DNA from: Paenibacillus oceani
GTDB lineage: Bacteria > Bacillota > Bacilli > Paenibacillales > NBRC-103111
Assembly: GCF_014705615.1 (NCBI RefSeq)
Contig: NZ_JACXJA010000021.1
Coordinates: forward strand, 62,001-126,000
DNA: 64,000 nt
Reading direction: 5' to 3'
Shown: positions 26,218 to 35,073 of the stretch, in pieces
Numbering within the stretch: the first letter of the stretch is position 1
Layout of the letters: every line of letters starts with the position of its first letter
Translations under genes and position numbers: made by a program
Notes under the pieces: model-generated
What the model was told of the DNA's origin: nothing
Seen by the model: only the letters and a program-made list of their open reading frames with translations
Database searches by the model: none

Positions 26218-26449
26218 AAAGGGCGAGTCTATTATGATCGGGGATACGATCGAGGTCGTCGTCCTGGGTAGTGAAGGAGATGCGGTGAAAATCGGGATCA
26301 AAGCACCGCAGCAAGTGCAAATTTATCGCAGCGAAATATATGAGATGATCCAAGTATCGAACCGGGAAGCGACACAATCCGTCGGACTTGTCGATAAGTT
26401 GAGTCAATGGATGAAGAAACCGGAGAAAAATGGAGAAAACGATAGATGA
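26198..26449 (+). CDS. csrA: RNA-binding translational regulator CsrA
   Basis: An 83-residue regulator that binds GGA-containing hairpins in mRNA leaders. MLVLTRKKGESIMIGD and VKIGIKAPQQVQIYRSEIY contain the conserved strand 1 and strand 5 RNA-binding residues (Leu4, Arg6, Arg44-region). It carries a C-terminal extension (LSQWMKKPEKNGEN) like other Bacillus-type CsrAs, on which FliW binding depends. The ribosome site GAGGGGG lies inside fliW. An ATG six bases upstream (26192) is too close to it. The expected target is the hag leader 150 bases downstream, where a perfect site is visible. Confidence 0.97.
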   Translation: MLVLTRKKGESIMIGDTIEVVVLGSEGDAVKIGIKAPQQVQIYRSEIYEMIQVSNREATQSVGLVDKLSQWMKKPEKNGENDR

Positions 26450-26469
26450 ATCTCGAATAGACGGGGAAA

Positions 26470-26504
26470 ACAGCTGATAATTGTCGATTATCGGCTGTTT
26501 TTGT
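26470..26504 (+). terminator. csrA terminator
   Basis: ACAGCTGATAA (26470-26480) pairs with TTATCGGCTGT (26488-26498, one G-T pair), then TTTTTG. Confidence 0.85.
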
Positions 26505-26537
26505 TTGAATTTGACATGAACATAAGTAACAGTTCCT

Positions 26538-26545
26538 TCCGATAT
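26538..26545 (+). promoter_or_regulatory. SigD-type -10 element of hag
   Basis: TCCGATAT in the context TTCCGATATATAA. The -35 is poor (AACA at 15 bases or TGAA at 17 bases). Transcription from about 26552 gives a leader of 94 nt with the CsrA hairpin. Confidence 0.65.
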
Positions 26546-26601
26546 ATAAATCAGGCGCTGTATTGTCCGGGCGGCCGACCTGGCAAACAGTAAGACCGAG
26601 C

Positions 26602-26635
26602 TCCCACAAGGATGTGGGGATACCTTTCAAGGAGG
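26602..26635 (+). promoter_or_regulatory. CsrA binding sites in the hag leader
   Basis: CCCACA (26603-26608), loop AGGA (26609-26612), TGTGGG (26613-26618) is the classical high-affinity CsrA target: a GGA motif presented in a short hairpin loop. The second GGA is the Shine-Dalgarno itself (AAGGAGG, 26629-26635). A CsrA dimer bridging the two would block ribosome entry, as established for B. subtilis hag. Confidence 0.8.
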
Positions 26636-26645
26636 AAGAAAAACA

Positions 26646-29498
26646 ATGAGAATTAATCACAACATTGCGTCTCTGAACACACATCGTCAGATGACCAACA
26701 ACACTGCTGCAACTAGCAAATCGCTTGAGAAGCTGTCTTCGGGTCTGCGTATCAACCGTGCAGGCGACGACGCTGCAGGTCTCGCAATCTCCGAGAAAAT
26801 GCGCGGACAAATCCGTGGTTTGGAGCAAGCTAGCCGCAACTCGCAAGACTCCATCTCGTTGATCCAAACGGCTGAGGGTGCTTTGAGCACGACTCATAAC
26901 ATTCTGCAACGTATGCGCGAGCTTGCTGTACAAGCAGCGAACGACACTTCGACAGATGCTGACCGCGCAGAACTGCAAAAAGAAGTTTCTCAGTTGAAAT
27001 CCGAAGTAGACCGGATTGCTAGCACGACTGAGTTCAACACTAAGAAATTGTTGAACGGTAGCTTGTCTGCTGCTAAGACGGCTCAAGGTACTGTAGCTAA
27101 CTCGAATAAGTTTGATGTTTTGGATACAGCTGGTACAGGCGGCACTATTTCTGCAGGCGTTGAAGTAGCAATCAGCGATGCTGTTAATGGTGTGTCTGGA
27201 ACTGGTGCTTCTGAAACTGCGGGCGCGGCTCTTGCTGATAGAACGATTATTCAAACAGGTGTGAACGATACTTTCTCATTAACTATAAACGGTACAGCTA
27301 AAGATGTTACGATTGCACAAAGTTCACCGGCTGGTTACACAAAAGCAGATTTTGTTCAACAGTTAAACTCCGCTGTGAAATCAGCTTTTGGTACAGAGTA
27401 TGCTAACGAGTTTAATCAAGGTGTCTTCTCGTTAACATCCGAAGGTACACTTAAAATTTCCACAGCTTCCACTGGTGAGGCCAATACTGTTGTACTCGCA
27501 GCAGGTACAGTAGACGCTGATCAGTCCGCTCTTGCTGCGATGGGATTCGATAATAAACAAGTTTCGCTTCGTGCTTCGAAAGATATGTCCGGTGGTATTA
27601 CTGGTTTGCTTGCAGCAGATGCTAAATTTGCAATTGAGTTGGGTAACAAAGAAGGCGCTGCGAAAATTGAGATAGACTTGGTCGCACACGGTACGGCTAC
27701 GTCTAAATTGGTAGCAGGGCAAAACTACACATTCCAGCAAGTGAAAGACTCCATTCAAGCGGCACTCGATGCACAAGTTGGTAAGGGAGCTATATCGGTT
27801 GGAGATGATGGAAGCGGACGAATTACTCTGACCAACAATGTTGGATCTGTTAAGTTCGCTTTAGTTGCACCTGCAGCTGGTTCCGGTCACACGAACCTCT
27901 TTGGCTCAGCTATTGCAGGTACTGATGTTACTCAATCCGCTAACGTGAAGCTCGCAGGTACCAGTTCTACAATGCAAGTGAAGCAAGGAACAGTTATAAC
28001 GAAAGGCGCTAATGACCAACTCGCAATTAGCGTGAATGGTGGAGACGCCAAAACAATTACGCTTGCCGCCGGAAACTATGCCAATAAAGCAGATCTGGTA
28101 TCGGAAATAAACAACCAAATCAATTCCGATAAAGATCTTGTAGGCAAAGTAACTGCTAGCCTTGTTGATGGCAAAATTCAATTTACTTCTACTGCAATAG
28201 GTACATCGTCAAATGTAAAAGTATCTGACCCAACCTCCAAGCTGCAAAGCGCTCTTAGCGCAATTGGCTATACCGGAAGAAGCGGGACAATTGATGCAAC
28301 AGCGGCTACAGATATCAAGGGTGGTATTGACTTAGCAACAACAGCTAGTGATAGAAAGTTTGATGTTACTCTTGGCAATAAAACGGTTACCATTGATCTT
28401 TCTTATGAAGATGGAATCAACACAACCACCGCTGGTGTAACTAATAAGGAATCTTCTCGTGATGCGATTGTAAAGGCAATCCAAAATCAATTGAATCAAG
28501 CTTTTGGTGATAACGCAATTACTGTAAGCACGAAGGAAGTAACAGCGGGCTCGGGTGCAAATAACCTCGTTCTAACTTCAAATGCAGCAGCGAATAACTT
28601 TAAAATTGCGGATGGAGCAACAGGCACTGGAGCTACGACGCTCTTCGGCGCCGCAGCAGTATCGGCAAGCGTCAGCGCAGCTGTTGCTAACACCGAAACA
28701 AATGGTACCGATGCAGTAGACAACACGCTTGACACATCCACAAAGCTTACTCAGCTGACTGATGTAGATGGCAACAAGCTTGGCTTGACTGAAGGTAACG
28801 TAATTAAAATTTCCGGTACGCAAAACGGAAATGCTTTCCAAGCCGAGGTTACTGTAAAAGCTGACTCGACAGTAGGTTCGATCATGAACGCACTGCGCGG
28901 TCTGGATGCTTTCAAAGGCGCAACGATCTCGTTGGATGCTAACGGTCAGTTCAAGGTGGCTGGTGCTGACGGACTGGATAAAGACATTTCCAACCTGTCC
29001 TTCAACGCACAAAAATCCGGAACGGACACTACGAAAGTAGCCAACTTCAACAAAATGTTCGGAAGCTTCAGCGAAACGCAAAAAGCGCAAAACGCCGCTT
29101 CGGACACGTCCCTGTCCATGCAAATTGGTGCCAATGAAAGCCAAACGCTGAATGTAGACGTAAACGACATGGGTTCGCAAGCTCTTCGCATCCAAGACGT
29201 TGATGTTTCCACTAGCAAAGGTGCTCAAACGGCGATCACTGTTGTTAACAACGCTCTGGAAACCGTATCTGCTGAGCGTTCCAAGCTTGGTGCATACCAA
29301 AACCGCTTGGAGCACACGATCAGCAACCTCGGAACTTCCGCAGAAAACCTGACGGCTTCCGAGTCCCGGATCCGCGATGTAGACATGGCGAAAGAAATGA
29401 TGGACTTCACGAAGAACAACATTCTTTCCCAAGCTGCACAAGCGATGCTGGCTCAAGCCAACCAACAGCCGCAAGGCGTACTGCAATTGCTTCGTTAA
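26646..29498 (+). CDS. hag: Flagellin, unusually large (950 residues)
   Basis: The filament subunit. N-terminal D0/D1 ([39 protein letters not shown]) and C-terminal D1/D0 ([53 protein letters not shown]) are canonical. Between about residues 145 and 860 lies a huge surface-exposed region. Two related modules of about 225 residues are visible (201-430 and 450-672). Each starts with [17 protein letters not shown] / [18 protein letters not shown] and passes an ALAAMGF / ALSAIGY segment, LGNK and TNLFGSA / TTLFGAA. They resemble flagellin hook-IN motifs. Typical Bacillus flagellins have 250-350 residues. Codon use is that of a highly expressed gene. Start follows AAGGAGGAAG. Likely modified by the neighbouring FliB. 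Confidence 0.97.
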   Translation: MRINHNIASLNTHRQMTNNTAATSKSLEKLSSGLRINRAGDDAAGLAISEKMRGQIRGLEQASRNSQDSISLIQTAEGALSTTHNILQRMRELAVQAANDTSTDADRAELQKEVSQLKSEVDRIASTTEFNTKKLLNGSLSAAKTAQGTVANSNKFDVLDTAGTGGTISAGVEVAISDAVNGVSGTGASETAGAALADRTIIQTGVNDTFSLTINGTAKDVTIAQSSPAGYTKADFVQQLNSAVKSAFGTEYANEFNQGVFSLTSEGTLKISTASTGEANTVVLAAGTVDADQSALAAMGFDNKQVSLRASKDMSGGITGLLAADAKFAIELGNKEGAAKIEIDLVAHGTATSKLVAGQNYTFQQVKDSIQAALDAQVGKGAISVGDDGSGRITLTNNVGSVKFALVAPAAGSGHTNLFGSAIAGTDVTQSANVKLAGTSSTMQVKQGTVITKGANDQLAISVNGGDAKTITLAAGNYANKADLVSEINNQINSDKDLVGKVTASLVDGKIQFTSTAIGTSSNVKVSDPTSKLQSALSAIGYTGRSGTIDATAATDIKGGIDLATTASDRKFDVTLGNKTVTIDLSYEDGINTTTAGVTNKESSRDAIVKAIQNQLNQAFGDNAITVSTKEVTAGSGANNLVLTSNAAANNFKIADGATGTGATTLFGAAAVSASVSAAVANTETNGTDAVDNTLDTSTKLTQLTDVDGNKLGLTEGNVIKISGTQNGNAFQAEVTVKADSTVGSIMNALRGLDAFKGATISLDANGQFKVAGADGLDKDISNLSFNAQKSGTDTTKVANFNKMFGSFSETQKAQNAASDTSLSMQIGANESQTLNVDVNDMGSQALRIQDVDVSTSKGAQTAITVVNNALETVSAERSKLGAYQNRLEHTISNLGTSAENLTASESRIRDVDMAKEMMDFTKNNILSQAAQAMLAQANQQPQGVLQLLR

Positions 29499-29520
29499 TC
29501 GAAGACAACATCAAAATTGG

Positions 29521-29555
29521 AGCGGGCTTTCCTACTGGGAGCCCGTTCTTTTTTT
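29521..29555 (+). terminator. hag terminator
   Basis: CGGGCT (29523-29528) pairs with AGCCCG (29540-29545), followed by TTCTTTTTTT. Confidence 0.85.
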
Positions 29556-29585
29556 GTTTTGGATATTTTTTTAAAAAATCGTGTC

Positions 29586-29613
29586 TACAAAAAAATGGAG
29601 AGATGTCCGATAT
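29586..29613 (+). promoter_or_regulatory. SigD-type promoter of fliB
   Basis: TACA (29586-29589), 16 bases, TCCGATAT (29606-29613). Same -10 and same spacing as at flgM, so the methylase would be made together with flagellin. Confidence 0.6.
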
Positions 29614-29657
29614 ACTAAGAAGAGACTATTCTGCTAACACGAGCGAGGGGATAAATA

Positions 29658-30896
29658 ATGGGAAAGAAAAGCGTAGTTCTTGTTCCTAGTTATATGAGAA
29701 AGTTCAGTTGCATCGGATCAGCTTGTGAAGATACTTGCTGTGCGGGCTGGAGAGTTGACCTCGATAAAGAAACTTACAAAAAGTACACAACGATTAAGGA
29801 ACCGGATTTAAAACGTATTGTAGATAAGAACGTAACCAGAAATAGGTCCAACCCAACGGATCATACTTATGCCAAAATCAAGCCGGTGGGGGACAACTTG
29901 TGTCCTTTCTTAAATGAAGAAAAATTGTGTTCCATGCAGTTGAGAAAGGGAGAAGATTATCTTTCTACTGTGTGCTCAACGTATCCTCGTATTTCTAATA
30001 TAGTAAATGGGGGCGTAGAGCGATCGGCCACGATGTCCTGTCCGGAGGCTGCCAGACTTGCATTGCTTAACCCGGACGGAATTGAATTTGATGAAGTGGA
30101 AGAAGAGGTTGATAATAAAGTCAATCTTAGCAAAGTCATAAACTTCAGTGCATCCGCTAAGACCAAGTTGGAGCATTACTTCTGGGAGCTACGTATTTTC
30201 ACGATCCAAGTGCTGCAAAATCGAAAATACTCGGTGGCTGATCGACTGGTTATTCTCGGATTTTTTTATCAGAAGCTTGCCGAGATCGTGAAAAAAGGTC
30301 AAATCGATTCTATTGAGCAAACAATAGCTAATTTTATGACGATCATCGAGGAGGAATCTCTGCAGTCCACAATTCGTGAGATTCCGTCAAATACGGCGAT
30401 ACAAATGGAACTCCTGAAAGAGCTAGCTGATGAGCGGTTTTTCTCCGGTATTAACAGCCAACGATACTTTAAATGTTTTGGAGCGTTTTTAAACGGTATT
30501 GAATACAAGTTATCTGACAAGGTTGAGGAAATTGCAGAAAGATATCTGGATGCATACGAGAACTACTATAACCCGTTTATGAAAGATCACGAGTATATAC
30601 TAGAAAACTATCTGGTTAATTATGTATTTAAGAATATGTTTCCTCTGTCCGGAAGTAAAGATATGTTTGAGGAATATATCCGCATGGTTCTCCATTTTGC
30701 ATTGATAAAAATGAATCTGATTGGGATGGCGCGTTATCACAAAGAGGAGTTCTCGATTGATCACGTTATAGCATTGATCCAGTCGTTTTCAAAAACAGTT
30801 GAACATAATAAGCTATTCCTTAACCATGCCTATAAATTATTAGCCCAAAATGAGTATACAACCATGGCCTATATGGCAGTTTTAATCAAAAACTAG
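29658..30896 (+). CDS. fliB: Flagellin lysine-N-methylase
   Basis: A 412-residue enzyme of the FliB family, which methylates surface lysines of flagellin. The N-terminal cysteine cluster is diagnostic: CIGSACEDTCCAGWRVDLD, then CPFLNEEKLCSMQ and the third group CSTYPRISN..MSCPEAARLAL. The cysteines are thought to hold an iron-sulfur centre or metal. The C-terminal two thirds is helical (YFWELRIFTIQVLQNRKYS, FYQKLAEIVKKGQ). It lies directly behind hag and has its own SigD-type box, so flagellin is the obvious substrate; this is inference from position. B. subtilis lacks a gene here. Slightly more AT-rich than the flagellar genes around it. Confidence 0.9.
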   Translation: MGKKSVVLVPSYMRKFSCIGSACEDTCCAGWRVDLDKETYKKYTTIKEPDLKRIVDKNVTRNRSNPTDHTYAKIKPVGDNLCPFLNEEKLCSMQLRKGEDYLSTVCSTYPRISNIVNGGVERSATMSCPEAARLALLNPDGIEFDEVEEEVDNKVNLSKVINFSASAKTKLEHYFWELRIFTIQVLQNRKYSVADRLVILGFFYQKLAEIVKKGQIDSIEQTIANFMTIIEEESLQSTIREIPSNTAIQMELLKELADERFFSGINSQRYFKCFGAFLNGIEYKLSDKVEEIAERYLDAYENYYNPFMKDHEYILENYLVNYVFKNMFPLSGSKDMFEEYIRMVLHFALIKMNLIGMARYHKEEFSIDHVIALIQSFSKTVEHNKLFLNHAYKLLAQNEYTTMAYMAVLIKN

Positions 30897-30914
30897 CAAT
30901 CACTTAAATTCAAC

Positions 30915-30942
30915 TAATAAATAGTCCTGCTTCCTCCGATAT
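30915..30942 (+). promoter_or_regulatory. SigD-type promoter of flaG-fliD-fliS
   Basis: TAAT (30915-30918), 16 bases, TCCGATAT (30935-30942), 35 bases before flaG. Confidence 0.65.
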
Positions 30943-30976
30943 ATACCCTATAGGAATGTTATACGGAGGGATTTTC

Positions 30977-31327
30977 ATGGAAAATCAACCAATAGGGGGA
31001 AGTTATCCCAAGATCCCGTCTTTAGGAAGCGATATGACCAACACGATTCAGAATGCACAAGAGCTTAAGAAGGCGGAATTACAAGGAGAACATATCTCGA
31101 TCAGTGAAGAGCAGCTTATTATGGCCATCGATAGAGCTGTACAAGCGGTACAGGGACCTGCAACAGTATTGGATTTCTCGATTCACAAAAGCACCAACCA
31201 AATTATGGTGAAAGTGTTAGAACGCGATACCGGGAAGGTTGTCAGGGAAATTCCTCCGGAAAAGATGCTGGATTTTGTCGCGAAACTATGGGAAATGGCT
31301 GGTATATTGGTAGACAAGAGAGCTTAA
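30977..31327 (+). CDS. flaG: FlaG family flagellar protein
   Basis: A 116-residue protein with the FlaG signature LDFSIHKSTNQIMVKVLERDTGKVVREIPPEKMLDFVAKLWEMAGILVDKRA. FlaG proteins influence filament length and are encoded next to fliD. The ATG at 30977 follows ACGGAGGG and is preferred over an upstream non-ATG extension. It is separated from fliD by 22 bases. Confidence 0.93.
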   Translation: MENQPIGGSYPKIPSLGSDMTNTIQNAQELKKAELQGEHISISEEQLIMAIDRAVQAVQGPATVLDFSIHKSTNQIMVKVLERDTGKVVREIPPEKMLDFVAKLWEMAGILVDKRA

Positions 31328-31349
31328 CTATTGAAAGTAGGTGATAATA

Positions 31350-32870
31350 ATGCCATTACGAGTGGCTGGACTGAGTGGATTTGATGTAGATAATACTGTA
31401 AAAGAGTTAATGAAGGCCCAGCGTGTGAAGTATGATGCTTTGGACCAAAAGAGACAAACGTTTGAGTGGTCTAGAGACGAGTACCGGGATACGAATCTTA
31501 AATTAACCGATTATCGTAACAATAAGTTATTTAAATTCCGGTTAGAAGGTACCTTTAATAAAAAGGAAGTAACGGTTTCCGGGGATTCGGAAGCGGTATC
31601 AGCCAAGGCGACTGCTTCCACGATGAACAGCAATGTCACGATCTCTGTTCAAAAGCTGGCAACCGCTGCATCCAACTTTAGCGATGCCGAAGTTGCAAAA
31701 AAGGAATTTGACCGGACAAAGCCTCTGGCCGAACAAAAGGATAATCTTCTTAACGGCGCACCGCTACAAACAACATACAAGTTTAAGATCAACGGCAGCG
31801 AAGAAATCGTAATCGATACAAGCAAAGAGTCGTTGAATGACGTTATCGCCAAGATCAATCAGAAAACGAATGTAACGGCCTATTACGACGAAAGCAAGAG
31901 ACAACTGTCTTTTATGGCGAAGCAGACAGGACTTGTCGAGGGTCTAAATGAAGGTAAGATTGATTTCAAGGATACAGAGGGTAAGTTATTAGAAGAGGTT
32001 ATGCAAATCAAGCCGGATAATGCGAAAGCGGCCAATGACGCAGAAGTCACAATCAACGGCCTGGTAACTACCCGCACTAGCAACACGTTTGCCGTAAATG
32101 GTATTGAGATTACGCTTAAAAAGGCTGGCGGCACAGAAGCCACGATCGAGCCCAAAACAAAGGTCGATGAGGTTGTCGAAGCCATTAAAACTTTTGTTAC
32201 CGAATATAACGATTTTCTGAAGCAAACGCAGGACAAGCTTTCTGAAAAAAGAAATCGTGACTACCTCCCTTTGACAGATGCACAAAAAGAAACCATGTCC
32301 GAAAAGCAGATCGAGCAGTGGGAGAAGCTGGCCAAGAGCGGGATGCTGCGTAATGATTCCATATTGGCCAACCTGGTCACAGATTTGCGCTTCGCCGTTA
32401 CTGGAACTGTTGATACCGGGCATTCGACCATCAAGTCCCTAGCGTCGATCGGAATTGACACCGGAGATTATACGGAAAAAGGGAAGCTAGTCATCAAGGA
32501 CGAAACGAAGCTGCGTGCTGCCATCGAGAATAACCTTGAAGCGGTCCAGACGTTATTCACACAACCAATAAGTGAAGGCGAGGATGGGGCCAAAGGCGGC
32601 ATTGCCAATCGGATGTACGCCCGGCTGAAGGATGGCCTTGATGAACTGATCGAGAAAGCGGGTGCTCCCAATACGACTTCGTTTGATCAGAGTATAGTGA
32701 GCACAAGGCTCCTCGAAGTAAATAAACAGCTTGACCAAATGGACAAGAAGCTCAGAACGATGGAAGATAATTATTATAAAAAATTTGCTGCAATGGAAGC
32801 TGCGCTTAATCGGTACAACTCCCAATCGGCCTATTTGGCAAACGCGTTTGGCACTGGCAAGAGCCAGTAA
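31350..32870 (+). CDS. fliD: Flagellar filament cap protein FliD (HAP2)
   Basis: A 506-residue protein that caps the filament and folds incoming flagellin. N-terminal MPLRVAGLSGFDVDNTVKELMKAQRVKYDALDQKRQ is the FliD_N domain. Coiled-coil D0/D1 at the C-terminus (LLEVNKQLDQMDKKLRTMEDNYYKKFAAMEAALNRYNSQSAYL) matches FliD_C. In the middle, KFKINGSEEIVIDTSKESLNDVIAKINQ is a hook-IN motif. The ATG at 31350 follows GTAGGTGAT. Confidence 0.96.
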   Translation: MPLRVAGLSGFDVDNTVKELMKAQRVKYDALDQKRQTFEWSRDEYRDTNLKLTDYRNNKLFKFRLEGTFNKKEVTVSGDSEAVSAKATASTMNSNVTISVQKLATAASNFSDAEVAKKEFDRTKPLAEQKDNLLNGAPLQTTYKFKINGSEEIVIDTSKESLNDVIAKINQKTNVTAYYDESKRQLSFMAKQTGLVEGLNEGKIDFKDTEGKLLEEVMQIKPDNAKAANDAEVTINGLVTTRTSNTFAVNGIEITLKKAGGTEATIEPKTKVDEVVEAIKTFVTEYNDFLKQTQDKLSEKRNRDYLPLTDAQKETMSEKQIEQWEKLAKSGMLRNDSILANLVTDLRFAVTGTVDTGHSTIKSLASIGIDTGDYTEKGKLVIKDETKLRAAIENNLEAVQTLFTQPISEGEDGAKGGIANRMYARLKDGLDELIEKAGAPNTTSFDQSIVSTRLLEVNKQLDQMDKKLRTMEDNYYKKFAAMEAALNRYNSQSAYLANAFGTGKSQ

Positions 32871-32893
32871 CGAGGGAATGAGGAGGGACATCC

Positions 32894-33289
32894 ATGATTC
32901 AATCACAGCCGAATAAGTATCTAGAAAATTCGATTCAGACAGCTTCTCCCGCACAGCTTCTCGTTATGCTTTGTGATGGGGCGATACGTTTCTGCAAACT
33001 AAGCATAGAGGATATTCGCAAAAACGATATTACCGCCGCCCACAATCATATTTTTAAGGTTCAGGATATCATTAGTGAGTTTGTGATTACCTTGGATCAA
33101 TCTTTGCCAATCGCGAAAGACTTGTTGCGTCTATACGATTATTTAATTTACCGATTGATTCAAGCCAATACCAAAAAAGAAATCGAGCCGCTCGAAGAGG
33201 TTCTCGGTTACCTGCAGGAGTTCAAGGAAACGTGGATTCAAGCCGCCAAAATCGTAAACAGCCAAAGAAGCGGAATTCAACATGGATAG
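32894..33289 (+). CDS. fliS: Flagellin export chaperone FliS
   Basis: A 131-residue helical-bundle chaperone that keeps flagellin unpolymerised before export. Family signature YLENSIQTASPAQLLVMLCDGAIRFCKLSIEDIRKND followed by ITLDQSLPIAKDLLRLYDYLIYRLIQAN. Ribosome site GAGGAGGGA. Its last 8 bases overlap the next gene. Confidence 0.96.
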   Translation: MIQSQPNKYLENSIQTASPAQLLVMLCDGAIRFCKLSIEDIRKNDITAAHNHIFKVQDIISEFVITLDQSLPIAKDLLRLYDYLIYRLIQANTKKEIEPLEEVLGYLQEFKETWIQAAKIVNSQRSGIQHG

Positions 33290-33617
33290 TTTGATTGGGA
33301 AGCTGGAGATTATCACGGAGCAACTCTTAGGGTCCTTACAATTCGCCAAGCAGGAAGAGTTAGAGGACTTTATTGAGCAACGACAGGCATTGATCAAGCA
33401 ACTGATGGAATTAACGATTACCCCGGACCAAGCATCATTGCATCGTAACCGGGTGACCACTTTGCTTGAAAAAGATTCAATAATCACAGCGAGAATATCC
33501 GAAATCCAGGTTGAGAACCAGAGCGGTATAACCAGAATGAATTTGGCTAAAAAACAAAAAGCTACCTACGAGGCGGATTATGTAATGGATCCGTTCATGT
33601 TTGATAAAAAAAAGTAA
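33282..33617 (+). CDS. FliT-like flagellar protein
   Basis: A 111-residue helical protein in the position of fliT (after fliS, overlapping it by 8 bases, so translation is likely coupled). It consists of two or three amphipathic helices (LIGKLEIITEQLLGSLQFAKQEELEDFIEQRQALIKQLMEL) and a charged tail ending in MDPFMFDKKK. Sequence similarity alone is weak, as is usual for FliT. FliT-type proteins chaperone FliD. The name is inferred mostly from context. Confidence 0.7.
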   Translation: MDSLIGKLEIITEQLLGSLQFAKQEELEDFIEQRQALIKQLMELTITPDQASLHRNRVTTLLEKDSIITARISEIQVENQSGITRMNLAKKQKATYEADYVMDPFMFDKKK

Positions 33618-33633
33618 AAAAGTACGATGATGA

Positions 33634-33662
33634 GCGCTGCATGGTTATGCAGTGTTTTTATT
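33634..33662 (+). terminator. Terminator of the flaG-fliD-fliS-fliT unit
   Basis: CGCTGCAT (33635-33642), loop GGTT, ATGCAGTG (33647-33654), then TTTTTATTTTTT. Confidence 0.88.
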
Positions 33663-33785
33663 TTTTATTGGAGCAGCAGGCTGCGGCAAAATTCGGTCTA
33701 TCTCGTTAATATAAAACAATTGAAGCAGGGGTGCACCCAAGCAGCTTTTTCAAGTGCATCTGCCCCTTCCATTTGTATTTTCTCC

Positions 33786-33838
33786 TGTGCACAACTGAAT
33801 AACTACCCTGTGGATAATGTGCATAACTCTGTGAATAA
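33786..33838 (+). promoter_or_regulatory. Cluster of DnaA-box-like 9-mers
   Basis: Reading on this strand: TGTGGATAA (33809-33817) is a perfect DnaA box (TTATCCACA on the other strand). TGTGCATAA (33818-33826) and TGTGAATAA (33830-33838) differ by one base. TGTGCACAA (33786-33794) differs by two. The rest of the gap 33663-33950 shows no gene. Confidence 0.55.
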
Positions 33839-33950
33839 CTAATGAAAACAAGCTTTCATAATGTGTATTTCTTGTAAATAGCCAAATTTTCGTGCAATTC
33901 GGGCAAGCGAGAATTGGGCAAGGCTGGGAGAGAAAGATTGCGCTTTCACG

Positions 33951-33979
33951 TTGACATTCGGCAGGGCTGGTGGTATAGT
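33951..33979 (+). promoter_or_regulatory. Sigma-A promoter of the cold-shock gene
   Basis: TTGACA (33951-33956), 17-bp spacer, TATAGT (33974-33979). Predicted leader of about 45 nt. Confidence 0.85.
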
Positions 33980-34030
33980 CAGGGTGTGGGCAAGGCCCGC
34001 AGCTATTTGAAGATGAAGGGAATGTTTTGC

Positions 34031-34228
34031 ATGCAAGGTAAAGTAAAATGGTTTAACGCAGAAAAAGGTTATGGATTCATCGAGCGCGAAGACGGCGGAG
34101 ACGTATTCGTTCACTTCTCGGCAATCCAATCGGACGGCTTCAAGACTTTGGAAGAAGGCCAAGCCGTAGAATTCGACATCGTGGAAGGCGCACGCGGTCC
34201 GCAAGCAGCTAACGTCATCAAATTATAA
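34031..34228 (+). CDS. Cold-shock protein (CspA/CspB family)
   Basis: A 65-residue single-stranded nucleic-acid-binding protein, an RNA chaperone. The complete cold-shock domain is visible: [15 protein letters not shown] (RNP1 KGYGFI), DVFVHFSAI (RNP2 VFVHF) and [18 protein letters not shown]. The start at ATG 34031 gives the standard MQGKVKWFN beginning; AAGGGAATG upstream can act as ribosome site. It is an addition relative to the B. subtilis gene order at this locus. Confidence 0.96.
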   Translation: MQGKVKWFNAEKGYGFIEREDGGDVFVHFSAIQSDGFKTLEEGQAVEFDIVEGARGPQAANVIKL

Positions 34229-34273
34229 TCAACCGGCTGTCAGCCGCGATTGAATATATACGCTAGCAGCGAA

Positions 34274-34303
34274 GATGCCCCGGGAAACCGGGGTGTCTTT
34301 TTT
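34274..34303 (+). terminator. csp terminator
   Basis: GATGCCCCGG (34274-34283), GAAA loop, CCGGGGTGTC (34288-34297), then TTTTTT. Confidence 0.95.
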
Positions 34304-34392
34304 GCATGAATTTTCCACTTTTTAAGGTGTGAACATTGTGCAACAACAATAATCAGAATTGTTTAATTATTTTGAATTATTGTAAAGTTTTT

Positions 34393-34421
34393 TTGAAGTA
34401 GGCTCCTTAATATGATATAGT
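34393..34421 (+). promoter_or_regulatory. Promoter of hpf
   Basis: TTGAAG (34393-34398), 17-bp spacer, TATAGT (34416-34421). In relatives hpf also answers to stationary-phase sigma factors; no such box is clear here. Confidence 0.65.
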
Positions 34422-34447
34422 AGAAGTATGAAAGGAGCTGTTGAACA

Positions 34448-34999
34448 ATGAACTTTACCATTCGCGGTCAAAACCTGCTGCCCACCGACGCACTAAAAGA
34501 GTACGCTGCTAAAAAGATCGGAAGGCTGGAAAAGTATTTCGAAGCTGCTCCCACCTCTGACGTGAACGTCACGCTCAGCGTAGCCAAAAACATGCAAACG
34601 GTAGAAGTAACGATTCCGTTGCCTGGAGTGCTGCTGAGAGCTGAGGTTAAGAACGAGGATATGTACGCCTCGATCGATTTGGTTACCGAGAAGCTCGAGC
34701 GCCAAATCCGCAAGCATAAAACGAAAGTAAACCGCAAATTCCGGGGAGACGGTATTCGTACATTGTTCAGAGAAAGTTATGACGGCTCGACGGCAGTGAA
34801 ACTGGACGAGGAAGACGAAGATCTGGAACTGGTTCGCACGAAGCGCTTCAATCTGAAGCCGATGGACGTAGAGGAAGCGATCTTGCAAATGAACATGGTC
34901 GGTCATAGCTTCTTCGTATTCGCTAATGCTGACTCTAAGGAAGTGAATGTGGTTTACCGGAGAAACGACGGCAAGTACGGTCTCATCGAGCCGAACTGA
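34448..34999 (+). CDS. hpf: Ribosome hibernation promoting factor, long form
   Basis: A 183-residue protein that binds the 30S decoding region and dimerises 70S ribosomes into 100S particles in stationary phase. The N-terminal domain (MNFTIRGQNLLPTDALKEYAAKKIGRLEKYF ... KHKTKVNRK) and the C-terminal dimerisation domain (VRTKRFNLKPMDVEEAILQMNMVGHSFFVFANADSKEVNVVYRRNDGKYGLIEP) are both present, which defines the long form (YvyD type). Start follows AAAGGAGCTG. Own promoter and terminator. Confidence 0.97.
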   Translation: MNFTIRGQNLLPTDALKEYAAKKIGRLEKYFEAAPTSDVNVTLSVAKNMQTVEVTIPLPGVLLRAEVKNEDMYASIDLVTEKLERQIRKHKTKVNRKFRGDGIRTLFRESYDGSTAVKLDEEDEDLELVRTKRFNLKPMDVEEAILQMNMVGHSFFVFANADSKEVNVVYRRNDGKYGLIEPN

Positions 35000-35042
35000 A
35001 GCCTAACACATAGTAACGAACGGCATCCATAACGTTTATAAC

Positions 35043-35073
35043 CCGCCTGATCCTGAAACGGATCAGGCTTTTC
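35043..35073 (+). terminator. hpf terminator
   Basis: GCCTGATCC (35045-35053), loop TGAAAC, GGATCAGGC (35060-35068), then TTTTC. Confidence 0.88.

Noticed and set aside
33627-33842. 71-codon open frame after fliT
   Set aside because: It begins in the terminator hairpin and its end is the DnaA-box cluster; no ribosome site.
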